A stretch of 64,000 nt of DNA from Undaria pinnatifida (lineage: Eukaryota > Sar > Phaeophyceae > Laminariales > Alariaceae), in assembly GCA_012845835.1 (NCBI GenBank), contig JABAKD010000014.1, forward strand, positions 3,769,710-3,833,709. Direction: 5' to 3'. Made by a program: the position numbers and the translations under genes. The notes under the pieces are model-generated. The model had not been told where the DNA came from and made no database searches. It was given only the letters and a program-made list of their open reading frames with translations. Each line of letters opens with the position of its first letter. Within the stretch, counting starts at the first letter, position 1. Shown here one piece after another: positions 39,501 to 51,500 of the stretch.

Positions 39501-42500
39501 TGGGGCTGTACAGCAGCCTTCGAATGAGCTGTCGCTCAGGCTGGAAGTCCTCGGCATCGCCTCGGTAGCCAGCATCTAGAGAAATCACCATAGAGCCAGC
39601 GTATATCGCTTTTTGCGCCCATTCGAAGGCATGAGATGGAGCATGACCGTTCTGACGAGCTCCTCTCACAGGGCTGGCCAAGGGGTTTCGCAGGATCATT
39701 TCGGTTCTCTGATACACCACATGGTTCTGGAGATAACGCTTGGTTCTCATTTTAGGCTCCGTTCCCATTTTTATGAAAACTCTGTTAAAAGTAGAAGTGT
39801 GATCGAAAAAAGAAAAAAAAGAAGAAGAAAAAAAGGGTGAAGCACGTCGGCCGCCGTGCGCCCGTGACTGGTGCTTATGTTTTTTTGGTGACCTTTTGTC
39901 AATAGGCACATATATTTGCACACTGCGAAGCTGGTGTCCGCCATCGTAGGCCTCCTAGGTTCCTACCTGTTTTACGTGTCCCGTATGTTTAGCTTTTGCA
40001 TCGTCATTGTTGTTGTTGTTCTCACATTAACTCGCATAATCAAGTCCGTGGTCACAGGACAGGCTCCAGTCACTCTGGAGCTGAGGAATACCCCAGGGAT
40101 CGTCATAATTATCGCCTTGCTACGGCTTGCGCGACGCTGTAGACCTGTTTTGAAGGGTGTCCAAGCTGAGCTTTTGTCCCTCCAGGATGAAACCTCGGCA
40201 CGGGCCTTGGGGTGTGCTGGATGTGGATGCATGGGTAGAAAGAACGGCTTTATGTAGAGAAAAAAACACACAGACGCACACACCTACCTGCTGGTTTGAC
40301 GAGGCGAGATTCTTGCAAACGGCTGGTATGAGCGTGTTGGCCACCGGCTCGAGCTTGTCCGCCATTGTGGACGCCACCTGGACCACACCATCCAGAGCGT
40401 GAAGGTTCACCTGCAAGCGTTCGCGGGCGTGGTGCAAGCGGCGTCGCAATGGAGATACGAAGCAGGGTTTCAAGGGGTGCAAGAAATGACGCAAATTTGC
40501 TACGAGTCTTCAAGAGACCAAAAAGAAAACGGGAGTGTACTAAGGAGATGAGTGTGTAAGCGAGAACGAACGGGGGAGCACGGGCAGCAGCTAGACTCGA
40601 TCGGTGTCAAACCGATCGCAGGTACAGGACGGAGCTAGGTCTTCGTGCATAGGCTTCCCTGTTTTGTTGTCTTCCTTCTGGGGACGTTTATGTGAGGCGC
40701 ATGGGCGTAGAGACAGAGTATCCCCTGGCATGTCTGCCTATTAAGCTAGTCCTTGGGGATTACTCATTTTCTTATCCTCTGAAGACGTAGTAGAGAAGCA
40801 GCTTTATTAGTCCGACCAGAGCCGGATGACATCTAACGATGAGGGGCACTCGTCCGTATCATTTCGTGACTACGAAGATCTACTCCCAAATACAAAACGC
40901 CATCCTATCAATACAAAAACGGTCAATTACCCTTTTTTGAGGCAGTTACCGGCGTTCCAATGCCGTACCATGACATTCATGAGTGATCGATGTTGAAGCT
41001 CATGCTCCACATTCTCGGGCTGTCAATTTCAACATACTGTATCTGGCTGCCAACTTTAGTCGAATGGTGTGACGCGTGCTACGATATAGCTCTAGGCATA
41101 GCACTTTTAGGGGGAAAAGTTTTATGAACGACGGGGCTTCTAAACCCTTTTTTTAGCACCGCACTCTCGACATGGGGACAAAACACTTGAAGTTAGACTG
41201 TAACAATTTCAGGAGTTTGAAAATGGGTTAACCCAAAAAAATCGTCGGAGAAAAAAAGTCAATTGTTTTTCTCTTCCCAATGTTTATACCTGGTACTTTT
41301 CATGCTTAGCTTAGGCCATGGGTTCGGTCTTCTTCGGGTTGCATTTTTCAGCTTTACTAAAAAAATGCCAACATTGTATGGGCAAGGTAAAGAGCTATTC
41401 AAGGCGAGAACCTTGCGGGGCAAGAAAGGGCGCCTCTCGGCCGTAATAAGTGCCGTCCTGCGTAAAAAATTGTGCCTGGAATGAACATGTATACCAGGGT
41501 ATATATTTTTCGTTTTTTATTTTTACTTTTATTCGTAGCTTTTAGTCTTTAGCTCAACTCGTAACAGGTTGTACCCTCAACGACGACCTTCTCGCAACCC
41601 GTGGTCACAGGTGCCTTTCTTCCCTCCCCCCCCCTCCCCTTTCATCGCACGTAGACAGGGTTCAGCATTCCCAACTTTCAGCTTTTTATGCTCGTCGATT
41701 TTCTCATCTAATTTCGGTCTGTATCTGTCGGTGCCCTCTTCACCCCTTTGTAACTTTATCCAACACGTGTTTCGGGGACAAGCCTCTCTATTCCTCGGAA
41801 ATCGTGAAATAGCGCGCGTGCAGTTTTTTTTTCCAATAGTTATAGTAATGTGTTAACGGGGCACAACCTAGAAAGCTCTCGCATGCGCTCGGAAGAAGAG
41901 TCACCCCTCTATAGTGCGGTAGGGGTAGCGCTTTTTTGGGCCAAACGTATTTTTCTCACCTCTATAGTGCGGTTGGGCTTCTCAACCGTGGAGCTATCGC
42001 ATATGACACTTATCATAATATTACGTTTTTTTTTATTTTATTTTTTATCCTCCGGCGGATGGGGAAAAATAAAGCTTTAGCTCACCACACTTCCGCGTAT
42101 TTTCATACGCGTCGTGTGTTTTTACGAGTATGTGTTTTAGGAACTATTAATAGCTCATACAACTGTTGGTCCGGTTGCTATCGCTGGCATCTGCGGTGAG
42201 CCGGCCTACGCCAAGGGGCTTCTTCTGGGTCCATCTGCTTGTCTTAGAGGGGTGTGGGGAGCCCGTGCCGGGTTGGTTCATCGGTAGGGGGTCGGGGGGG
42301 GGCGAAAAGCTGGTCTCGTTTTTTCAAGTTGTTGTACTCTGCACTCTACTCGTATGTCGGAGCAAGGCAAAAACCCGACGGAGGAAACGCTGCGAAGAGA
42401 AAACGCCCAGAAGCCTCGGCGCCATGTATGGCAGGTCTCTCTGCTAGGCAGGCTCCACGTTGGTCCCTCATTTGTACCTGGTATTAGATAAGCTCTTGTA

Positions 42501-45500
42501 CTAGTGCCACAAGCCACGGCCAGAACTAAACGCTCAACGGCGTTCATAGACCGAGGAGCAACCATTGCGTCATTTCTCCATTTTCCTTTATGCACATGCC
42601 TTCAAATTCATGTGAACCCCTTTTGTGTCGTTTCCGTGCTCTAGATCTGACGCCTTGTTAGGCTCCCAGAGCAATGCCATAACATTGCGCGAACGTATGT
42701 CTTCCAAGGCGTGTTTTGGGTGAGAAATTGAGCTGCTCCCCATATCAGGGGAGCTCAGAAAACTCTTAGAACCTGCTGCATGCACCCCTACCTATCGTGG
42801 GATGGCTCAGTACAATGTGTATCTGCGCACGCCAAACGAAGCAAAGCCCGCCCGCACCTTCAGGTTTCCGTCCGCAAGCAGCTCGGACATGCGGTCGACG
42901 AGTCGAGCCGACTTTCCTGCCGCGTACAGCTCGTCGCCGTGCTCGCCCAGAAGCGCGGTCGCCTATGTTAAAAGCGAAAGAAAATAAAAACAGCGTAGAA
43001 TATGGTAAGCTAAATGTAATGGGGTGCCCTCCGTAGGATAGTTTATAGCTGCGACGTGAAACCATGTCATGGTTGAGGTGAAACCACGTGACATTAGATG
43101 TCACACTCACGTCATGCCTATCATAGATGGGCGATAATGTAGGTGACGATGATGGGACAAGCAGGACGCCCCACATTTCACTACCTTGCACTACCTGCTC
43201 TACCCTGCGTTTCCCTGCGTTACCCCGCACTACCGTGCCTAGCCCTGTTATGTCTGTCTTCTAGTATCCTCTTTAGGGAAATAATGCATACAGGCTTTTG
43301 AGTCTATCCAACGAGCCATGAGGAGAGACCAATAAAGACACTGGAACCAATGAAGAGCACCCTTCCTAAGACCGACCAACCACGCACCCCCCACTCGGAG
43401 TACCACCACATAAAGCTGTCGTCGTTAGCAGGAATCTGCGCAGAAGAAATAAGGGCAAAACGGTAAACGATAGCTAAACGCTGTCGCGCCGTTAGCACGA
43501 ACCCGCGTGCGCAGTAAGAAGATGCTCTTCTTGTAAAAGTCCCTTCGACGTAAGTGTGTGTTGGTGTATGTACGGCGGACGCTCCAGGCAGATCGACAAA
43601 AAAGATCGTTCGTTTCTTTCGGTTGTTTGTGCCGTCAAAAAAAAAACCTCGCATTTTGTTCGCAAAAACTCCAACAGGCTTCCTTCTCGTTGTGCTCGCT
43701 TTTTTACTGGCACAAATATTAATATTAATACGTACTTCGTAATTATCCGGTGGGGGTGCGATCACAACTTTTTTTTTTGTTTTCAGAGGTTCGCCCCTTA
43801 AGAACCTGAAAAAAAAAAACTTACCCCCTCCTAAAAACAGTTTCTGTTCTTTGTTTATTTATTAACGCAAAAACTGAAAGCGCAACCAACCCGACGAAAA
43901 AACAAAACAAAACATAACAGATACGATGAAAAACAAGAATGGCATCACTTGCGACGATTTTGGGCCATATTTGGGGACAAAACTACTTGGAAATAGTATG
44001 GGGCATAAAACAAATGGGCTTGGCCCCGACTAAGAATTTCTTAAAACCCTTCCACTACCGCAAAAAATATTCCACACCAAAGTAATTTGTCCCTCTGAAA
44101 TGTGGGTGCCCTTCTCTGTAGAGGTTTAATCGGTGTCGAGCCCTTTCACGCACTATCTCCAGTCGATACAACAGCACTGAAAACAGAGTGAAGAACAAAT
44201 CCTACTTAACGCCTTTACAACTGGAAACCCTTTTCGGGAACAGACTGGCTTGAAATTAGGATCGGGAGGGATTTTGGGGTTCTAAAGGGTTTGAAGCAAG
44301 AATTTGAGCCTTGATCTAGAATAAGAACGTAATAAGTGTATTTAAATATTAGGGTAGGAAAAACATTTTTTTCTCTCTTCTTTTTTTTTTTCATCCTCCA
44401 GCGGATGGGGAAAAATAAAACTTATTAAGCTCACCACAGTCCCACGTATTTTCATGCACGTCGTGTGTCGATTTAACTCGATTGAATTCGCAATCCAGCG
44501 CTAGCTGGCTTGTCCTTTCGGTTCCCGCAATAGCGATAGCGCGAGCTAACAACATCGAATAAAAACTTGAGTTTGGTCGAAAAATAAGAACGTAAGGGTT
44601 TTAACTTGAGCCAGGTCCAAAACAAGACCATAAGAGTTTTTGAAGTGGTAGGGGAGGATAAAAACTCATCAAATAAGAACTTGCGCTTGGTCTAAATAAA
44701 ATAAGAACATTATGGATTTTTCTTGAGCAATTTTGCGCACTATTGGTAGCTGTATTCCGTTCTCACTTCGTCGAGTCCTTTCACGCGCTCCCTCCAGTCG
44801 CTCGAATCCAGGTTAGCAAACACGCCCGGCAACAGCTCCGCCTCCCGACAAAAAAACGCCTTCGACGATCTTTTTCTTGCTCCGGCGCCCTCTCGGGGAG
44901 GCGAAGTTGATCTTCGTCCGGTGGACCCTCGCCCTGGCACCTGCTTCCAAAAAGCGTGACGTACAGCAGTACAGGGCACCACGCAAGAAACACGGCGATA
45001 AGATTGGCAGGCTGATATTTACTGGAGAATGAGAAACCCGGGCGCCATTATACTGAAGCTAGCGTGAACGCACCATTTCCCGAACAAGAAACCTAGCCTG
45101 GGTCAGTATAACATGGTAACAAGGAATTCAGGCTGATATTTTCCGGAGAACAAGAAATCCGGTTGCCTATAGATACACGACGAGAATCATGAAAAAAAAA
45201 GGCCTTTTTTTTTTCCCCCGACGATTTTGGGCTAAGTAAGGAGTGCTGTCATTCAGAAACCAATTTCGCCAAAAAAAGGTATACCTCTACCGTAGCACGC
45301 TTCGAGCGCGCCAGAAAAACGTTGGTGCACGTCTAACTTAGCATGCCTCTCATCCCACGGTTTAGATAGGGCCTCGAAAGGCCTGTAATTGTCCGAATTT
45401 GAGATCATTTGGATGGGTTTCGTATGATAAGGTTGGCATTTTATATTCGGGAAAGTTAGGAAATAGATCGGTGGCACGTGCCTCCGATCTCGGAAGCTAT

Positions 45501-48500
45501 CCGGGGCTCTGGTGGAATCGAATAAAGCTACGTCTCTACGAAGGCAAAGAAAGTGAGTACTCTCCGAGGACCTGCTCAATTGGCAATCCTGCAGGGGGCA
45601 TTCTGTGGCCCCACCTATAACCTTACACCACGGTGGGGGTTTCTATTTTTCGGGCCAGGCGTTTTCGACCGGTGGCGGGTTGAGCTCCTCGATTGTGGAA
45701 CTATGGGTGTGTATGCTAATTTTCACGAGAATGTTTTATTTGAGGACTGGCGCATAGAAGCGTTGGTCGGGTTGCAGAAGCGTGCTACGACAGAGGTATA
45801 CCTTTTTTTTGGCGAAAATGGTTTCTGAATGCCGGCACTCCTTTTAACCGGGAAAAAAAAAAACTATTTTTGTTGCATGATTCATGTCGTGTATCTATGG
45901 GGGCAAATGTTTTTTTTTTTTTTCGTTCATCCGCGGTATGATAGCAGTTTGATTTTCTCTCCAAATTATTTTTCGGGGAGAGGTCTTGACCTCACAAATT
46001 GAGGGGTAGTGTTGGAAAAAAAAGTGGTGCACCTCTATCGTAGAAGGGGTCTACCCCCTCTATTGTAGAAGAGGTCTACCCCCTCTATCGTAGAAGGGGT
46101 CTACCCCCTCTATCGTAGAAGGGGTCTACCCCCTCTATCGTAGAAGGGGTCTACCCCCTCTATCGCAGAAGGGGTCTACCCCCTGTATCTTAGAAGGGGT
46201 CTACCCTCTCTATCGTAGAAGGGGTCTACCCCCTCTATCGTAGAAGGGGTCTGTGCACGAACGAATGCCTTCCAAGCCATGTTTGGGGTGATGATATTGA
46301 GCCAGCTCCTCATGTTAGGATCACAGAAAATTCTTAGAATCTTCTGCTGCACCCCCTAGCGTGTGGGATGACGAATCCTTGCCGCGCGTGAGTTCCTAGC
46401 GGCAGCCATGTTGACAATGAACAGAGGGCAAGCAAGTGCCTGATTCACGGTTTTTCGGCTGATTCAGTGATACGGTTTAGTCACCAGCAAGCTGTCTTAT
46501 GTGTATCTCTTGTGTTGCGTGCGTGCCTCTAACAATATACGTGCTCGTCCAGCAGAATTAAATCGACGCACGACACATAGATAGGGAGAGTTCTGGCGAG
46601 CTTAAGGGTCGTTTTTTCCCGTCCGCCTACGGTCTAAAATATAAACGGAAAATGAAAACGAAAAACGAAAAACGTGATTCGCGTGTACATACCTCTCCAG
46701 CTCCAGCCGCTCCCGTTCGCCGTCGGTCATCGCTGACGGAACCGGCTACATCGCTGCTTTCGTACGGGCTGCGTGATTTTCGGGCGATATCATGTCCGCC
46801 TTCCTGGGTGTGGCGTAATCCTGTCCCCCTCCTAGGCTTTTCTGCGTTCTTGATCAACTGTTTTTTTTCGTCGGTAAGGTTGTGCAAGGGAGACCTTTGT
46901 CGCGCTAGCATACAAAGTGGGATCACCTATTTAGGGCCTATTTGTGTTTTTCAGCAGGCCAGGACGCCTCGCGCTTGAGTCGTTAAGGGGATAAATTTCG
47001 AATTTACATAGTATTTTCAGCCCTTGCGCGTTTGTTCTGTTCGGAATTCGCGATGTGTGCTTCGCCAAGGAATCGTATTTTTTTCGCTGGGCCATCCAAA
47101 CATGTTTAGGTTCGTTTCTGGGCGAGGTTCATAGCCATTCGCGCGAGTGGCCTAAACTCAGTAGAATAGTGGCCCCTCTATAATGCCGGTGCGGGAGCTA
47201 TGAGCACAGTAGTGGTCCTTCTATAGTGCCAGTTAGAGTTGTTCTACGGTACCCCCCCCAACGTTTCTTTAACGAAATCGCCGGTTTTGAAACCAACTCC
47301 CGGCCGTATCTCGTGCAATACGGTGCCCCTTGCCACCACCCCGAGGTCGTCGTTCGATCGTCCTTTGCAAACAAAAAAATATACGAGCATTTTGTTTTTC
47401 ATACCATCATCCTTCCTCGTGTCTCGAGAGCAGCCATGAAACGCTATTTTAAGAACATCGCTGGTTTTGAGGTGGGCTATTGAAGAATCAGTTGGTACGG
47501 GAGCTATGAGGACAATAGTAGTCCCTCTAGTCTATATTACCGGTACGGGAGCTATGAGCACGGTAGTGGTAGCTCTATATTGCCGGTATGTGCACTATAG
47601 AGGGAAACACCGGCACAATAACGGAAGCCGGCACTACTGCTCCGCATACTGCCTCCAATGGCTGTTCCCGTCCGCTCTAAGCGAGTTTCGGAGGCAGCCA
47701 TCACTACCCAACCAGCGCTATAGCGGGCAATCGGCGCTACCCAGCAGGCACTACAGTGGTAAACCGGTACTACCAAACCAGCACTATAGCGGGAAACCGG
47801 CACTACTCAACCGGCACTGTCCAACCGGCGCTATAGAGGGATGCAGGGCGCCATTCCCCACCGTAGCCTTAGTCCGCCGCGAAAAAAAAGATGGTACCCG
47901 GCCTTGACGCCTCCCTACTCACACGAGACCGTCACCTCTCAGCAGCTGCTATGTATGCTGCTCACCTCTTCGCCCCGCAGCCTCGGTCTCAACTGAGGCT
48001 GCGTGCGAGACAACAATGCCGGTCCTTCCCGTAACCCCTCGCCATGGCCTGGTCGTCGTTCCTCTTGCCATCCACCCGTACGGCTTCGGGAGCTGCTGCC
48101 GCCGCTGGTCCCGCCGCCGCCGCTCACGTCTCCGCCACCCCGAACGCCAGCAGCCGGGGAATAATAGTTTCCAGGCAAGGAATCCCGGCTATCGGAAAAC
48201 CGCGTACTATCCGTGCCGTTAGAAAGGCGCCGGTTATCTTTAATGCGGCTTCCAGTCGAGGGATCCCGGTTATCGCATAACCGCGAACCGGCACCGTCGA
48301 CAATGCGCCGGATACCTCTGGTATCGAGTATACGCGTACCGATATCGGGCCGGCTATCTCGGTTATCGGATAACCGAGCACCGACACCGTTAGCACGGCT
48401 GTCTCTGCTGTCGAATAACCGCGTACCGACGTCGGGTCGGTTATCTCTGCTATCGGATAACCGCGTATTGTTGTCTTTGCTGTCGGATATCCGCGTACCA

Positions 48501-51500
48501 GCGCTGTCAAAAAGGCGTCGGGTATCTCTGTTACAGCCCGTGGAGCCGGGGGCGGTACCCGCGGGACCGGCGGCGGCGGTGGTGGTGAAGCCCGGGCCGG
48601 AAGGGAGAGAGAACTTCAAGAGATCTCGACGGAGGCGTCCTAGAATAGGGGGTGGTATTTCTCTCCGAAGCCGGGCTTCGTCGACCTCGCCCTACAAAAC
48701 AATCGGGGCCAGTTTTGTTTTTTATTGGAGCGACGGGAGGCGGGGGTGGGAAAGGGGGTAGCGTGTTGGGGGGGGGTTGGGGGGGACAAAGAAATCGGGT
48801 TAGTTTTGGTTTTACGGGGCGGGAGAAGCGGGAGTAGGAGTGAGGTCCCGGGGGGGTACACGATCGCGGAAGGCAAGGAGTGGGCGAAACGTTTCGGTAT
48901 GATGTGGAGACAGATTAATGCGGTGGAACCTGAGCCAATTGCGGTGCAGCCTGAGCCAAACGCGGTACAACATCAGCCCACAATGCTGTGCAATCTGGGT
49001 CTTATGAGGTTCAACACATACATATAGATAATGCGATGGAGCGTAATATCTGACAGAGCAGATGGTAGGGACCGAACGATCGCGGAAGGGACAAGGGAGA
49101 CAAAACGGAGGGCGGGGGGATTGAAGGAGTTCAAGAGGCCTCGACGGAGGCGTCCTAGGATAGGGAGCGGCATTTATCTCCGAGTCGGGCTTCGTCAACT
49201 TTGCCGCAAAGAAACCGAGTATTTTTGTTATTTATCGGAGCCGTGGAGGCGAGGGTGGAAACGGGGTGGTATTGTTTTTTGCTAAAGCGGCGGGGGCGAG
49301 GGAGGGAGGGAACGAGGACGAGGGGCGGACAATCGCGGAAGGGACTACGTGGGCGAAAAGTGCGTACCGTGTGGAGTATAGGCAGTTGTACCAGCAGATG
49401 CATGTACCCATGCTCCAGGAAACGAACACTTCAACTCTGATTGTACTACAACACGAATAAGCAGGACTTTCCCGCAATCAAGTTCTTCTGGCCGGAGACT
49501 TCTCTCACCGCATCGAGAAGAAGAGCCACGAGCGCCTTAGCGTGCTGTCGCGTCTCCTGGTTCCCGTCCTACAAAGAAAGTGCACGATAAAACCGTTCCG
49601 TTGATTTCACGTAGGAGAGGCTGTTGTCCACGCTCATTTCTTGAAAAAAGCGATACGCACGAAGCAAGCTGGCTAGACGTTTGGAAAAATCCCCGCAGAT
49701 CTACGCTTCGAAACATATTCCAGGTGCAGTACGGGTCCCCCAGTAGTGGCGGTGGTGTGCGAGAGCAATGTGACCGCCTTGTAGGGGGGAGCCGTCTTAT
49801 TCATCCCACGTTTATGAGTACTCCCCAGTAGCACCAAGCGATTTTGACCGCCTTGTATCGGGATACCGCCTTATCGGGGGACCCTTATTGCATGTGCGGT
49901 GGCAATGGGATCTTCAACGGTGACAAATGCTACCTGGTATTTCATCGCCGTTGACGTTCGCGACGCCCTAGACCCCTCTCCTCACAAAAACTCGTCCTAT
50001 TTCACACTAATATCCTCGGCAAGTGCAACTAAAAAAAACGGTCGACAAACCAACCACTGGTAACATATACCAGGCAGTAAAAGGATATATCCCCCCTTGA
50101 GTCTGCTGGGAGAAAAAACGGCCCCCACACGACTTACCTGCAAAAACCTCGGCAACGTAGCGAGCAGCCTATCCATCTCCCTCGCTCCCACGCCCCCCCC
50201 CCTGCCCCCTTTCCTCGCACCGCCTCCCCCTTCCCCCCAACCATCATCCCTACGCCCACTCTCCTTCGAAATCGACGTAGAGGCAGTAGCAGCAGCCGCA
50301 CACCGTCGCCGTACGCATAGGAGTGTTGCCAGGGCAGATTTAGCGCGAACCGCCGGATTGCGGTGGTTTCCACAACCCAGGAAGGCGGAAAGCGCCCGGG
50401 AATCGGTGGCGGCTTCGACCACCTCATCCACACACTAGAAATGCATCGGGGCAGCGGGGGGAGGGGGGTGGGAGGGACGGTTTTTCTGAGCTTTTGCGCG
50501 CATAGGCAAAGGCGGGGAGGGGGACTGGTCTGAGTTTTTCCGCGCATAGGAAAAAAATAGTGGGTTTTCACGCGCCAGGAAGGCGGATAGCGCCCGGGAA
50601 TCGATGACGGCAGCGAGTACTTCATTTTCGCAATAGAAAATGCGTTGGGGTGGGGACGGGGGTAAGGACTGGGGGGGGGCTGAGCTTTTGCGCGCTTCAC
50701 AAAAAAAATGGGGGGACTCTGGCAAGTGACGGAGCATTTCGCCTCGAGTTGGCTCATTACTAGTATTGCGCTTGCAGCGTAAAATGTCCACCTCATCCAC
50801 GCATTGGACATGCGTCGGAGGGAGAGGGTGGGGGTGCTGGTCCGGATTTTTTTGGTGCACCTAGGCAAACGGGGGATTGGTTTGAGTTTTTTGCGCGCAA
50901 GGCAAAATAAAGAAAATAGTGGGGTTCCGAATTGTGGGGGTTTCAGCGTGCCAGGAAGGCGGATAGCGCCTGCGAGTCGGGGTTGCGGCTGCACCCACCT
51001 TCTATCTGCGAAGTGGAAAATGCCTCTGGAGGGGGGAGGGGGGAGGGGGGATGGGAGCTGGTCTAAGATTTTGGGTGCTTTATACCAAGCGTATGAGATA
51101 TTAAATAGTGCGGGTTCCGGTCGGGGGTGTGCGGGGTGGGGGTCGAAGTCAGTGTAGAGCTAGCCCCTCGGAGTGAGGAGCCTAAAAAAAGTTGTGTGCG
51201 GCCCTACCGGCACTATCCTGCGTCAAAATCCCACCACCCCGCGTGCTGCCGCGACCAGTAATTCCACTTTTTTTTCGCACAGCAAATCGTTTTCAGCTGC
51301 CGTAACATTCCCGTAGTCGCTTTTTCAACTCGCTTTGGGGTTTCGATTGGCCTCCGAGGCCCCTCCCATGGTACATGTTACACTTTTTCGCGCAGGTGTT
51401 TCTGGCCCGTTAAGCTCCTCAAGTGAAAAGCTATCGGTTAGTGTGATATCGCTTATAGTGGGAATCGAAGGACACGCCAGCTAGCGCTGGATTGCGAACG

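Noticed and set aside
46030..46252. Regular direct repeats that could suggest a CRISPR array
   Set aside because: Units abut with no spacers, and the genome is eukaryotic.
50134..50994. 286-residue minus-strand frame
   Set aside because: Different frame from the TOG exon; runs through the C-rich duplicated segments.
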